64,000 nt of DNA from Clostridia bacterium (GTDB taxonomy: Bacteria; Bacillota_A; Clostridia; Oscillospirales; CAG-272), in the NCBI GenBank assembly GCA_017466455.1, contig JAFTUD010000001.1, positions 62,001 through 126,000 of the forward strand. The letters are read 5' to 3'. The notes under the pieces are model-generated. The model was not told the DNA's origin. It saw only the letters and a list, made by a program, of their open reading frames with translations, and made no database searches. The position numbers were made by a program, and so were the translations under genes. Position 1 is the stretch's first letter. Each line of letters begins with the position of its first letter. Shown here one piece after another: positions 26,117-34,358 of this stretch.

Positions 26117-26263
26117 TTTTTGTGCATATTGCACAAAAAATGGGGGGGGGCGCTGTTTTTTGTGCAATTTGTCTTGACATATTGAACATTGTATGATACA
26201 ATTATTGTGCAATAATATTTTATAGTAGGAGTCGAGCCTCTCGACCCCGTAAGGAGAAAAATT
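26117..26263 (+). promoter_or_regulatory. Poly-G regulatory region and promoter of the second BspA-like gene
   Basis: Inverted repeat TTTTTGTGCA (26117-26126) / TGCACAAAAA (26130-26139), then nine G (26142-26150), then TTTTTTGTGCAATTTG. The promoter is TTGACA (26174-26179), 17 bp, TACAAT (26197-26202, preceded by TGA). A further TTGTGCAA follows the -10. The 5'UTR hairpin GTCGAG-CCT-CTCGAC precedes AAGGAGAAAAATT. Confidence 0.75.
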
Positions 26264-28213
26264 ATGAAAAAAAGACTTTTAGTTCTTGCTATTATGATTA
26301 TGGCTCTTTCGTGTTTACTCGCAATTTCAGTAAGCGCCGAGAACAAAATCATAAAACTTGACACTCTTCCAACATTGGAAGAAATCCACGCAAACCCAAG
26401 CGCGTATGTTTCGAGAATTGATGCGCTTGAAAGCACCGAGTATAAGGATAAAGATCCAAATTCTGTTCTTGTTTTTGGAGATAGCACATCGACTGCAACA
26501 TACTACTATGTTTATCCTGCATATTACCTTCTAAGAAGTTCTGGTTGGAATCTTTATGATAACCTTTCGACATTTAATTCCGCAATAGCAGGGGCTGATT
26601 CTACTGCATTTGCAGAATATACCTCACCGGGCGGAAATTATGGAAAGGGTCGTTGTGACTTTCTATACTTGGTTGAAGTTCCTACTTATGTTACATCTTT
26701 GAATGCAAACTATAAGTTCGAGAATAACGCAAATATCAGAGAAATTTATTTCCCAACCAAAACTGTTGTAGACGATGAAACAGGTGAAGAAAAGACTGTT
26801 ACTATCGTAGGAATAAGCGGACAAAACACTTTTACAGGTTGCAAAAAACTTGTAACAATTCACAACTTTGAATATCTTCCCGCCTCTGCGTTCAACAATG
26901 GCGCATTCTCCGGATGTAACAGCCTTGTTATTGAGCAAGTTGTAATTCCAAAGAGCATAACTTCTATTCCAAGCGGAATTTTTAGCGATTGCTATAAAAT
27001 TAAAAGCGTAGTATTCCACGACGGAATTACTTACATCGGTTCAAGCGCATTTTATAACTGTGATTCGATTACTGAAATTATATTGCCAAACACCGTTAAA
27101 ACAATTTGCAAAAAATCCTTTGCAAGTATGGATAAACTTGTAACAATCAGTTTTGGCGCAGGTTTGGAAAAAATGGACGGTAGTGACGGAAACTGTGAAA
27201 TTTTGACAGGTTCGGCTCTTAAATATGTTTATATGCCCGCAACATTCGCATCACAAATAGTGAACGGAACATCGGTTAGAAACGGAAATAGCATCCTTTC
27301 GGGCGGCTCAAAAGTAACAATGTTTTTCACGGGAACTCAGCAACAGGCTGAAGACCTTAGAACAAAACTTACAACAGGTATGACCAATGACCTCATAAAA
27401 AATGCCACATTCGTTAAATTTGACGAAAATCAAGATTATGAGGGATATGCTGATGAACTCGGCTACACAATTCTTGTGTATGACTGTAATGTTTGCGATA
27501 CCTTCTACGAAGGCAATCATAACTACACAGGCGACGGCGACTGCACACACGGCGTAACTTGCACACAATGTTTGGATAATATCGAAGGTTTTGCCGACCA
27601 TGTATATACCGAAACACTTGTATATCCAAACGGATTTGCAGCAAACGGTGTATATAATAAGTATTGCACAAACGCATCCGACTGCGCAGTAGGTCTTGTT
27701 GAAAACGGAGAAAAGAAGCCCGTATTTACCGCCCTTGAAGATAACGGTTATTCCATAAACGCATATGGCACAGGAATTGCATTCGGCGGATTTGTAGTAA
27801 ATACCGAGGAATTTAAACTCTATAACGACCTTAATGAAGACGATATTTCCTTCGGTATCTTCGTAGCCAACCCAAAATATGTTGGTGATACCTTTATGAA
27901 GGACGGAGAAGTTAATGCAACAAGTGGCTTCTTAAAGGTTGATATGACAAGCGATGAATATACAAACATCAAAATTATGCTTGACGGATTTACAGGAACT
28001 GCGCAAAACCTCGAACTTGTAATCTCACTCTATGCGGAAGCAGGCGAAGATGTTGAGTATATCCAAAGTGAGCATACCGCATGCGCAAACGCAAAGGTAA
28101 CAAAATCCGATGCAACACTCTATACAGTAACACTTAACTCCGTTGCAAATAAACCTTATAAGGATAACCTTGACGCACTTCCCGAATACGGTAAAGAAAA
28201 CGAAGTAGCATAA
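26264..28213 (+). CDS. Secreted BspA-like leucine-rich-repeat protein (paralogue 2)
   Basis: 649 residues with signal peptide MKKRLLVLAIMIMALSCLLAISVSA. BspA repeats (VVIPKSITSIPSGIFSDCYKIK, VVFHDGITYIGSSAFYNCDS, ILPNTVKTICKKSF) fill about 170-350. FFTGTQQQAEDLRTKL leads into the linker YDCNVCDTFYEGNHNY with C-x2-C pairs. The C-terminal module (GYSINAYGTGIAFGGFVVN ... LELVISLYAEAGEDVEYIQS) is closer to the paralogue at 60252 than to the other three. It is tandem to paralogue 1 but has its own promoter and terminators. No cell-wall sorting signal is visible. Confidence 0.88.
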   Translation: MKKRLLVLAIMIMALSCLLAISVSAENKIIKLDTLPTLEEIHANPSAYVSRIDALESTEYKDKDPNSVLVFGDSTSTATYYYVYPAYYLLRSSGWNLYDNLSTFNSAIAGADSTAFAEYTSPGGNYGKGRCDFLYLVEVPTYVTSLNANYKFENNANIREIYFPTKTVVDDETGEEKTVTIVGISGQNTFTGCKKLVTIHNFEYLPASAFNNGAFSGCNSLVIEQVVIPKSITSIPSGIFSDCYKIKSVVFHDGITYIGSSAFYNCDSITEIILPNTVKTICKKSFASMDKLVTISFGAGLEKMDGSDGNCEILTGSALKYVYMPATFASQIVNGTSVRNGNSILSGGSKVTMFFTGTQQQAEDLRTKLTTGMTNDLIKNATFVKFDENQDYEGYADELGYTILVYDCNVCDTFYEGNHNYTGDGDCTHGVTCTQCLDNIEGFADHVYTETLVYPNGFAANGVYNKYCTNASDCAVGLVENGEKKPVFTALEDNGYSINAYGTGIAFGGFVVNTEEFKLYNDLNEDDISFGIFVANPKYVGDTFMKDGEVNATSGFLKVDMTSDEYTNIKIMLDGFTGTAQNLELVISLYAEAGEDVEYIQSEHTACANAKVTKSDATLYTVTLNSVANKPYKDNLDALPEYGKENEVA

Positions 28214-28226
28214 TCAAAACAAAATC

Positions 28227-28257
28227 AAAAGCACTGTTCAAACGAGCAGTGCTTTTA
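28227..28257 (+). terminator. Terminator after BspA-like paralogue 2
   Basis: AAAAGCACTG / CAGTGCTTTT stem, 10-base loop. Confidence 0.75.
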
Positions 28258-28297
28258 AAATTTTATCAATAATATCAAAAACAAAATATATAAAACA

Positions 28298-28321
28298 AAA
28301 AGAGAGCCGAAACTCTCTTTT
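28298..28321 (-). terminator. Terminator of the hom-lysC-asd operon
   Basis: AAAGAGAG / CTCTCTTT stem, loop CCGAAA, with an A run on the plus side that reads as a T run for the minus-strand operon. Confidence 0.65.
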
Positions 28322-28370
28322 GTATGTTTTAAAAATCAAAATTGTTTATATATTTTTCTTTTCTTTTTGC

Positions 28371-28401
28371 TTACTTTTTCTTTTCAGTAAAGAAAAAGTA
28401 A
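28371..28401. repeat. 3'-end hairpin cassette, copy 2
   Basis: TTACTTTTTCTT / AAGAAAAAGTAA inverted repeat 1 base beyond the asd stop, preceded by TTTTTGC. Same design and position as 7989-8020 after recG. Confidence 0.6.
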
Positions 28402-28402
28402 A

Positions 28403-29404
28403 TTACTTAATAAACAATTCAGCGATTTGAACAGCATTAGTAGCAGCACCTTTTCTTACCTGGTCGCCACAGCACCAAAGAGTGATAGCATTGTCAAATA
28501 CGAGGTCCTCTCTGATTCTGCCAACATAAACAATGTCCTGACCTGATGTTACAATAGGCATAGGATATTCCTTCTTTTCACCATCGTCATAAAGACGGCA
28601 GCCCTTAGCGTTAGCAACCGCATCTCTTACCTGTGAAACGGTGAGCTTATCCTCTGTAAGAACAGTTACGGATATAGAGTGTGAGCGAACAACAGGAACA
28701 CGCACGCATGTGCAGGTTACCTTAAGCTCGGGAAGGTGTAGAATTTTTCTGCCCTCATTTTGCATTTTCATTTCCTCGGCGGTAAATCCGTTTTCAAGGA
28801 ACGAGCCGATATGAGGGATTACATTTTCAGCGATTTGATGCTGGAATACCTCAGCCTTAATCTCACCGCCGTTGATAATAGCCTTCATTTGATCCTCAAG
28901 CTCAACAGGACCTGCCGCACCTGCACCGCTTGTAGCTTGATATGTTGAAGCAACCATGCCCTTAATCTTGGAGAGCTTGTTAATAGCGTTTACCGCAACA
29001 AGAGTGATGATAGTAGAGCAGTTAGGGTTAGAGATAACACCGTTGTGATTTAGCGCGTCCTCTGGGTTGATTTCGGGAACAACAAGAGGAGTGTTAGGAT
29101 CCATACGGAATGCGCTTGAGTTGTCAACGAAGATAGCGCCCGATGCTACAATATCGTCCTTAAACTGCTTAGCAACCGCGTTTGAAGCCGCACCGAGAAC
29201 GATGTCAAGTCCCTTAAATGCGCCAAAATCCGCAAGCTGAATTTCAATTTCCTCACCCTTAAATGGGATCTTCTTACCAACACTTCTTGCACTTGCAAGG
29301 AGTCTTAGCTCACCAACAGGGAAATTTCTTTCCTCAAGAATATTTAACATTTCACGGCCAACAGCGCCTGTTGCGCCAAGAATACCTACATTTAACTTTT
29401 TCAT
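28403..29404 (-). CDS. asd: Aspartate-semialdehyde dehydrogenase
   Basis: NADPH-dependent reduction of aspartyl phosphate to aspartate semialdehyde, the branch point to lysine, threonine and methionine. It is 333 residues. GATGAVGREML (10-20) is the NADP fold, SNPNCSTI carries the catalytic Cys, and the C-terminal RVPVVRSHS holds substrate-binding residues. The start is 1 base after the lysC stop: hom, lysC and asd form one operon. Confidence 0.97.
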   Translation of the reverse strand: MKKLNVGILGATGAVGREMLNILEERNFPVGELRLLASARSVGKKIPFKGEEIEIQLADFGAFKGLDIVLGAASNAVAKQFKDDIVASGAIFVDNSSAFRMDPNTPLVVPEINPEDALNHNGVISNPNCSTIITLVAVNAINKLSKIKGMVASTYQATSGAGAAGPVELEDQMKAIINGGEIKAEVFQHQIAENVIPHIGSFLENGFTAEEMKMQNEGRKILHLPELKVTCTCVRVPVVRSHSISVTVLTEDKLTVSQVRDAVANAKGCRLYDDGEKKEYPMPIVTSGQDIVYVGRIREDLVFDNAITLWCCGDQVRKGAATNAVQIAELFIK

Positions 29405-29405
29405 A

Positions 29406-30731
29406 TTAGTCTACCTCACTTAAATTATAAAGAACTCTGATAGCGTTCTTGAAATCCTTGTCATCAACACCGATAATGATGTTAATCTCGTCAGCACCCT
29501 GCTCAATCATGCGGATGTTGATATTGTTTTCACCAAGAGATGTGAAAATCTTTCCTGCAATACCAATGTTAGAGGCAAGCTTTCTACCAACAATAGCAAT
29601 AAGGCTTATATCGTTTGCAATCTTAATTGAATCGGGAGCAACTGCCGCATTAAGTGCGGAAATAAGCTCGTGAAGATTTGTTTCAATAAAGCTTGATGCT
29701 ACAACAACGGAGAAGCTGTCAATACTGCTTGGAATATGCTCAATAGAAATACCGAATCTTTCAAATACCTCAAGCGCGCGTCTTACATATCCGATTTCAT
29801 CGTTCATTCTATTCTTTGCAATAGTAATAATGGAGTAGTGCTTCTTTCCCGAAATACCGGTGATGAAATGCACATTCTTATCTTCCTCATCCTCGTCAAA
29901 GCTCTCCATAATAAGCGTTCCGCGAGCATTCATATCATTTGTATTCTTGATATAAAGAGGAATGGATTTTTGTCTTACGGGGAATACTGTTTCCTCGTGC
30001 AAAACCTCAGCTCCCATGTAAGAAAGCTCACGAAGCTCCGCAAAGGTAACATTTTCAATAGGTCTTGGATTGTCAACGATTCTCGGGTCGGCAGTCATAA
30101 TACCGCTGACATCAGTCCAGTTCTCGTACATATCCGCATTGATAGCCGCCGCTGCAATAGCACCGGTAATGTCAGAGCCACCACGAGAGAAGGTCTTTAC
30201 CTGACCATCGGGAAGCGCGCCGTAGAAGCCGGGAAGCACAACCTTTGGATTTTCCTCAACAATCTTAGCAAGATTTTCATAGGATTTTTCAAAGTTTACC
30301 TTGCCATTGTAGTTAAATACAAGCCAGCTTGCACTGTCAACAAACCTGTAGCCAAGATACTCTGCCATCAAAAGACCGTTGAGATACTCACCGCGGGAAA
30401 CGATGTAGTCAACGCTTGTTTTCTTTGTTAGCTTAGCAGAAATAGCCTCAAACTCCTTTTCAAGGTCAATTTTAAGACCGCAGGAGTCCTTAATTTCGTT
30501 GTATCTTTGCTTTATTTTATCAAAGATATCAACAAAGGAAGCGTTGTACTTGATGTGCGCCTGCAAGAGGTAGAGAAGGTCGGTTACCTTCATATCACCG
30601 CTGAATCTCTTGCCGGGTGCGGAAACTACAACAATGCTTCTTGAATTATCAGCCTCAATAATTTTCTTTACCTTAGCAAATGACTCGCCCGAGGCAAGGG
30701 ATGAGCCACCGAATTTTACTACTTTTATCAT
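29406..30731 (-). CDS. lysC: Aspartate kinase (monofunctional)
   Basis: Phosphorylates aspartate, the first committed step of the family. It is 441 residues. VKFGGSSLASGESF (4-17) is the kinase loop; SRGGSDITGA and TDVSGIMTADPRIV bind nucleotide and aspartate. Two C-terminal ACT domains start near IGYVRRALEVFERFGISIE and ISLIAIVGRKLASNIGIAGK, so feedback inhibition by lysine and/or threonine is expected from the family. It lies 3 bases after hom. I saw no lysine riboswitch. Confidence 0.96.
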   Translation of the reverse strand: MIKVVKFGGSSLASGESFAKVKKIIEADNSRSIVVVSAPGKRFSGDMKVTDLLYLLQAHIKYNASFVDIFDKIKQRYNEIKDSCGLKIDLEKEFEAISAKLTKKTSVDYIVSRGEYLNGLLMAEYLGYRFVDSASWLVFNYNGKVNFEKSYENLAKIVEENPKVVLPGFYGALPDGQVKTFSRGGSDITGAIAAAAINADMYENWTDVSGIMTADPRIVDNPRPIENVTFAELRELSYMGAEVLHEETVFPVRQKSIPLYIKNTNDMNARGTLIMESFDEDEEDKNVHFITGISGKKHYSIITIAKNRMNDEIGYVRRALEVFERFGISIEHIPSSIDSFSVVVASSFIETNLHELISALNAAVAPDSIKIANDISLIAIVGRKLASNIGIAGKIFTSLGENNINIRMIEQGADEINIIIGVDDKDFKNAIRVLYNLSEVD

Positions 30732-30734
30732 ATA

Positions 30735-31880
30735 TTACTCCTCGATTCCCGCAAAGAATGCGTCAGCGTCGATAGCGTAGATTTCCTTAGCTATCTCGTG
30801 AATTTTCTTAACGGTTGTTTTCTTAGTTATTATATATTTGCTTCCGTCAATATTTTCAACACTGTCAAAAATATCAAGGCTTACATCAGCATTTGTTCTG
30901 ATATAGTATTTCCTTTCGCATGCGCCGTTATCAATTTTAACACCGCAGGGGGCAAAGTCACTGCTTGTCGCACCGTTTATGATGTCAATAGCATCCTGCG
31001 CAAGAGAATTGCCGGTAGGATATTTTCCCGCGCCCTGACCGAAGAAGGAAAGGCGACCTACATCCTTGCCAAAAAGCGAAATCATGTTGTTGTTTTTCGT
31101 TACATTGCTCTCAAGCGCATTTGAGGGAAGGCAAGCAGGCTCAACAAATGTGCTAACACCGCTTTCACCCTTAACGCCAAAGCCGAGATAACGCACAGTC
31201 ATGCCAAGCCTTTTTGTAATGTAGTCAATATCACACTTTTTGATGTATCTGAGAGAGAAAATATCAACATTTTCTTCCTTTATAATAGTATTAAATGCAA
31301 TAGATGATGAAATGGCAGTCTTTCTTGCTGTGTCAAGTCCGTCAATATCCGCGCTTGGATTAGCCTCGGCATAGCCAAGACGCTGAGCTTCCCTTAATAC
31401 ATCGTCAAAGTCGCGTCCGTCACTTATCATAGCATCAAGAATGAAGTTTGTAGTTCCGTTCATAATGCCCATAATCTTGCTGATTTCATCACAGCGCGCG
31501 CTTCTTCTGAGGTTGTAAAGCCAAGGAATACCGCCACCAGCGCTTGATGTAAAGCGAAGGGTAACGCCGTTCTCCTTCGCAAGAGTGTGAAGCTCCTCAT
31601 AATATTCACAAATAAGATGCTTGTTAGAGCTTACAACATGCTTTCCCGCCTTTAATGCCTTAACAACAAATGTGTGCGCGGGCTCAAGTCCGCCAATCGC
31701 CTCGGCAACCACGCCGATCTCCTTGTCATTTAGAATATCGTCAAAATTAGAGGTCAGCTTGTCCCCAAGCTCATCGTGAGGACGAATGTCAAGCACACGG
31801 CCAACCGTGTAGCCTGCGTTTTCAAGCACCTCATAAGCACCCGAGCCAACAACTCCAAAGCCTAAAATCGCAATTTTCAT
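30735..31880 (-). CDS. hom: Homoserine dehydrogenase
   Basis: NAD(P)H-dependent reduction of aspartate semialdehyde to homoserine. It is 381 residues against 400-430 for enzymes with a full ACT domain. GFGVVGSGAYEVL (7-19) is the Rossmann motif. SSNKHLICEY, IMGIMNGTTNFIL and AQRLGYAEANPSADIDGLDTARK are the HSD signatures with the catalytic Lys. The C-terminal 55-60 residues after the catalytic domain may be a shortened ACT-like segment, so threonine feedback is uncertain. First gene of the hom-lysC-asd operon. No homoserine kinase is in the window. Confidence 0.95.
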   Translation of the reverse strand: MKIAILGFGVVGSGAYEVLENAGYTVGRVLDIRPHDELGDKLTSNFDDILNDKEIGVVAEAIGGLEPAHTFVVKALKAGKHVVSSNKHLICEYYEELHTLAKENGVTLRFTSSAGGGIPWLYNLRRSARCDEISKIMGIMNGTTNFILDAMISDGRDFDDVLREAQRLGYAEANPSADIDGLDTARKTAISSSIAFNTIIKEENVDIFSLRYIKKCDIDYITKRLGMTVRYLGFGVKGESGVSTFVEPACLPSNALESNVTKNNNMISLFGKDVGRLSFFGQGAGKYPTGNSLAQDAIDIINGATSSDFAPCGVKIDNGACERKYYIRTNADVSLDIFDSVENIDGSKYIITKKTTVKKIHEIAKEIYAIDADAFFAGIEE

Positions 31881-31920
31881 AAAAAATTTACCTTTCTTTG
31901 AGTCTTTATTTCAAAAACAC

Positions 31921-31949
31921 TTGTATTTCGTTTGCAAATAGTGTATCAT
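31921..31949 (+). promoter_or_regulatory. Candidate thrC promoter
   Basis: TTGTAT (31921-31926), 17 bp, TATCAT (31944-31949), overlapping the divergent hom promoter. A regulator bound here could control both sides. Confidence 0.5.
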
Positions 31950-31968
31950 ATAAGAAAAGTAATGTCAA
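31940..31968 (-). promoter_or_regulatory. Promoter of hom-lysC-asd
   Basis: Minus strand TTGACA (31968-31963), 17 bp, TACACT (31945-31940), within the 103-bp hom/thrC divergent gap. The gap is too short to hold a lysine riboswitch. Confidence 0.6.
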
Positions 31969-31983
31969 GAGGTATTTTAAAAA

Positions 31984-33486
31984 ATGTTTTATTTAAGTAC
32001 AAGAAATGAAAAAATAAGAAAAACACCGGCGCAGGCAATCCTTGAGGGACTGGCAAAGGATGGCGGTCTTTATATGCCGGAGAGCTTTGAGGCGCTTGCC
32101 TTTCCGATGGATAAGCTTACCGAAATGAGTGAAACCGAAATCTCGGCAAAGGTTCTTGAGCTTTTCTTCGGCGATGACTCAATGTTCACGGGAAACGATG
32201 ATAAGAACGGTGAGTTTAATGCGCTTGTAAATAGAGCATACGGCGGAAAATTCGCAAATCGCACAGCCGACTACGCACCGCTTAGCGAGGTAGCAAATGC
32301 GTATGTTATGGAGCTTTATCACGGCCCAACCTGCGCATTTAAGGATGTTGCGCTTCAAATTCTCCCTCACCTTATCGTAGAGGCGAAGAAATCAACGAAA
32401 ATGACCGATGAGATAGTAATTCTCACCGCAACAAGCGGAGATACAGGCGGAGCTGCACTTTCAGGCTTTTCAGATATTGAGGGCATTAAAATAATCGTGT
32501 TCTATCCTAAGAACGGAACAAGCACCGTTCAGGAAAGACAAATGGTTTCCTGCGAGGGTAAGAATACCTGCGTTTGCGCAGTTGTCGGAAATTTTGATGA
32601 TGCGCAAAGCGGAGTTAAGAAAATCTTCTCCGAGCTTAAGCTTCCAAGCGGTGTTCAGCTCTCAAGCGCTAACTCCATAAATATAGGAAGACTTGCACCG
32701 CAGGTTGCATATTACTTCAAATCCTACGCCGACCTTGTCAAGGCGGGTAAAATCAAAATGGGCGACAAGGTAAACTACATCGTTCCAACAGGTAACTTTG
32801 GCGACATCTTGGCAGGACTCTTTGCAAAGAAGATGGGACTTTTCGTTGGCAAGCTTGTATGTGCCTCAAATGAAAATAAGGTTCTTACAGAATTCTTTGA
32901 AAACGGAACATATAACAAAAACAGAGCCTTCCATGTAACCAAATCCCCCTCTATGGATATTCTTATCTCCTCTAACCTTGAAAGACTTCTTTACATCGTT
33001 TGCGGTGCCGAGAAGTGCGCTAAGTATATGAAGGAGCTTAACGAAAAGGGCGAGTATACCGTATCAAGCGAGGAGCTTGCAAAAATCAGAGAGCTTATTG
33101 ACGCAGGCTATGCCGATGATAAGGACTCGTACGAAACAATAAAGAGCGTGTACGAAAAGGACGGCTACCTCATGGACACCCATACCGCGGTTGCTTGGAG
33201 CGTGTACGAAAAATGGCTTGAAAAAACCAAAAACACAGATACATGCGTCGTTCTTTCAACAGCTTCCGCATATAAGTTCGCATCAAGCGTTATGACCGCG
33301 CTTGAAAAGGATTTCGACGGCGAGTTTGATGCGGTTAAGGGACTTAATAAATACACAGGCGTTACCCCGCCGTACGGGCTTGACGGAATTGAGGACAGGA
33401 AAGTAATTCACAAGACCGTGCTTGAAAAGAGCGAAATGCTTGACTTCGTTGCCGATATGGTAGCAAAAAGGACTTGGAGAGAATAA
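31984..33486 (+). CDS. thrC: Threonine synthase
   Basis: PLP-dependent conversion of O-phosphohomoserine to threonine. It is 500 residues, the longer class that includes yeast and E. coli types. The N-terminus FYLSTRNEKIRKTPAQAILEGLAKDGGLYMPE is typical. LYHGPTCAFKDVALQ carries the PLP lysine, TSGDTGGAAL the phosphate loop, and NSINIGRLAPQ a conserved active-site stretch. It is divergent from hom-lysC-asd and followed 15 bp later by the ACT regulator. Confidence 0.96.
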   Translation: MFYLSTRNEKIRKTPAQAILEGLAKDGGLYMPESFEALAFPMDKLTEMSETEISAKVLELFFGDDSMFTGNDDKNGEFNALVNRAYGGKFANRTADYAPLSEVANAYVMELYHGPTCAFKDVALQILPHLIVEAKKSTKMTDEIVILTATSGDTGGAALSGFSDIEGIKIIVFYPKNGTSTVQERQMVSCEGKNTCVCAVVGNFDDAQSGVKKIFSELKLPSGVQLSSANSINIGRLAPQVAYYFKSYADLVKAGKIKMGDKVNYIVPTGNFGDILAGLFAKKMGLFVGKLVCASNENKVLTEFFENGTYNKNRAFHVTKSPSMDILISSNLERLLYIVCGAEKCAKYMKELNEKGEYTVSSEELAKIRELIDAGYADDKDSYETIKSVYEKDGYLMDTHTAVAWSVYEKWLEKTKNTDTCVVLSTASAYKFASSVMTALEKDFDGEFDAVKGLNKYTGVTPPYGLDGIEDRKVIHKTVLEKSEMLDFVADMVAKRTWRE

Positions 33487-33501
33487 TTTTTTGGAGGTAC
33501 T

Positions 33502-33936
33502 ATGGGAAGCTATCTCTTAATAGACAAAATGATTTTGCCTGATTACTATCAAAAGGTTATTGACGCAAGGGCACTGCTTACAAGCGGAAGGGTAAAGGAT
33601 GTTTCCGAGGCGGTAAGACAGGTTGGTATATCCCGAAGCACATATTATAAATATAAGGACTATGTTTTCGCACCCAATACCGATATGGAGGGGCGAAAGG
33701 CAATTCTTTCCTTTAGCCTGTCGCATAAGGCGGGCGTGCTCGGTGATGTTCTTAAGGTTATCGCGGAAAATGGCGCAAACATTTTGACAATCACGCAAAA
33801 CCTTCCAATAAGCTCTCGCGCCCATGTTGTCGTAACGCTTGACATCTCGCATATGACAAGCGAGCTTGATGAGCTTATAAGGGCAATAAACGATGTAAAC
33901 GGAGCCAGCGGAGTAAAGCGAATTTCCGTTGAATAG
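33502..33936 (+). CDS. UPF0735 ACT-domain protein (ThrR/PheB-like regulator)
   Basis: 144 residues. The N-terminal helix-turn-helix region VSEAVRQVGISRSTYYKYKDYVFAP (split here as VSEAVRQVGIS and RSTYYKYKDY) is at about 27-51. An ACT domain covers 68-142 (LSFSLSHKAGVLGDVLKVI, then HVVVTLDIS). The B. subtilis homologue of this family (ThrR/YszB) has been described as a DNA-binding regulator of threonine biosynthesis genes. The position after thrC fits an amino-acid-sensing regulator of the divergent aspartate-family genes. Target sites are not identified. Confidence 0.85.
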   Translation: MGSYLLIDKMILPDYYQKVIDARALLTSGRVKDVSEAVRQVGISRSTYYKYKDYVFAPNTDMEGRKAILSFSLSHKAGVLGDVLKVIAENGANILTITQNLPISSRAHVVVTLDISHMTSELDELIRAINDVNGASGVKRISVE

Positions 33937-33987
33937 CCAAGAAAAAACCATTTTATTCAAAAAAATAAAAAAATTTCAAAAAACATA

Positions 33988-34016
33988 TTGACATATCAAG
34001 ATATATGTGATAGAAT
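33988..34016 (+). promoter_or_regulatory. Promoter of the 53-residue peptide gene
   Basis: TTGACA (33988-33993), 17 bp, TAGAAT (34011-34016) preceded by TGA. It ends 42 bp before the ATG and is a strong consensus promoter for such a short gene. Confidence 0.75.
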
Positions 34017-34058
34017 AAGCATGTAAATAGTATTTAACCTTAAAAGGAGAAAACGGTT

Positions 34059-34220
34059 ATGAAGTACACAACACCTGAAATTGAGATGGAGATCGTAGAT
34101 ACCAACGATGTTATCGCTCGTTCTATCGGAAACGGAGTACAACTCAACGAAGTTACCGACAACGAGGGCAATGTTATCGGTCAAGAAGTAGTAATTCCAG
34201 ACGTTTCTATCTTGCTCTAA
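34059..34220 (+). CDS. Small 53-residue acidic peptide
   Basis: The sequence begins MKYTTPEIEMEIVDTNDVIA and ends in a hydrophobic VSILL. There is no cysteine and no signal peptide. AAAAGGAG precedes the ATG, a near-consensus promoter lies upstream and a strong terminator follows, so it is a genuine independent transcription unit. The MKY-x-TPE-[IV]-E opening with a following Asp-Val resembles abundant short uncharacterised clostridial peptides, some of which occur near peptide-modifying genes. No modification enzyme is nearby; the adjacent converging gene is a MacB-type exporter. Function unknown. Confidence 0.75.
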   Translation: MKYTTPEIEMEIVDTNDVIARSIGNGVQLNEVTDNEGNVIGQEVVIPDVSILL

Positions 34221-34233
34221 TCGCAAAAAGGAT

Positions 34234-34262
34234 AAATCCCGCTTGAATAAGCGGGATTTTTT
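34234..34262 (+). terminator. Terminator of the small peptide gene
   Basis: AAATCCCGCTT / AAGCGGGATTT stem with a 4-base loop and T run, 13 bp after the stop. Confidence 0.9.
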
Positions 34263-34317
34263 CATATCATATAAGCTCTATATAACAACTCTTTATATAA
34301 TAAATAATGAAGAAAAC

Positions 34318-34348
34318 AAAAACCTCTTGCATAGGCAAGAGGTTTTTT
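34318..34348 (-). terminator. Terminator of the MacB-type ABC gene (bidirectional)
   Basis: AACCTCTTGC / GCAAGAGGTT stem, loop ATAG, flanked by A and T runs, 10 bp beyond the ABC gene stop. Confidence 0.85.
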
Positions 34349-34358
34349 GCTTGTAGAA

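Noticed and set aside
31881..31983. Lysine or threonine riboswitch or attenuator before hom-lysC-asd
   Set aside because: The divergent gap is only 103 bp and shows no conserved riboswitch core or terminator-antiterminator pair.
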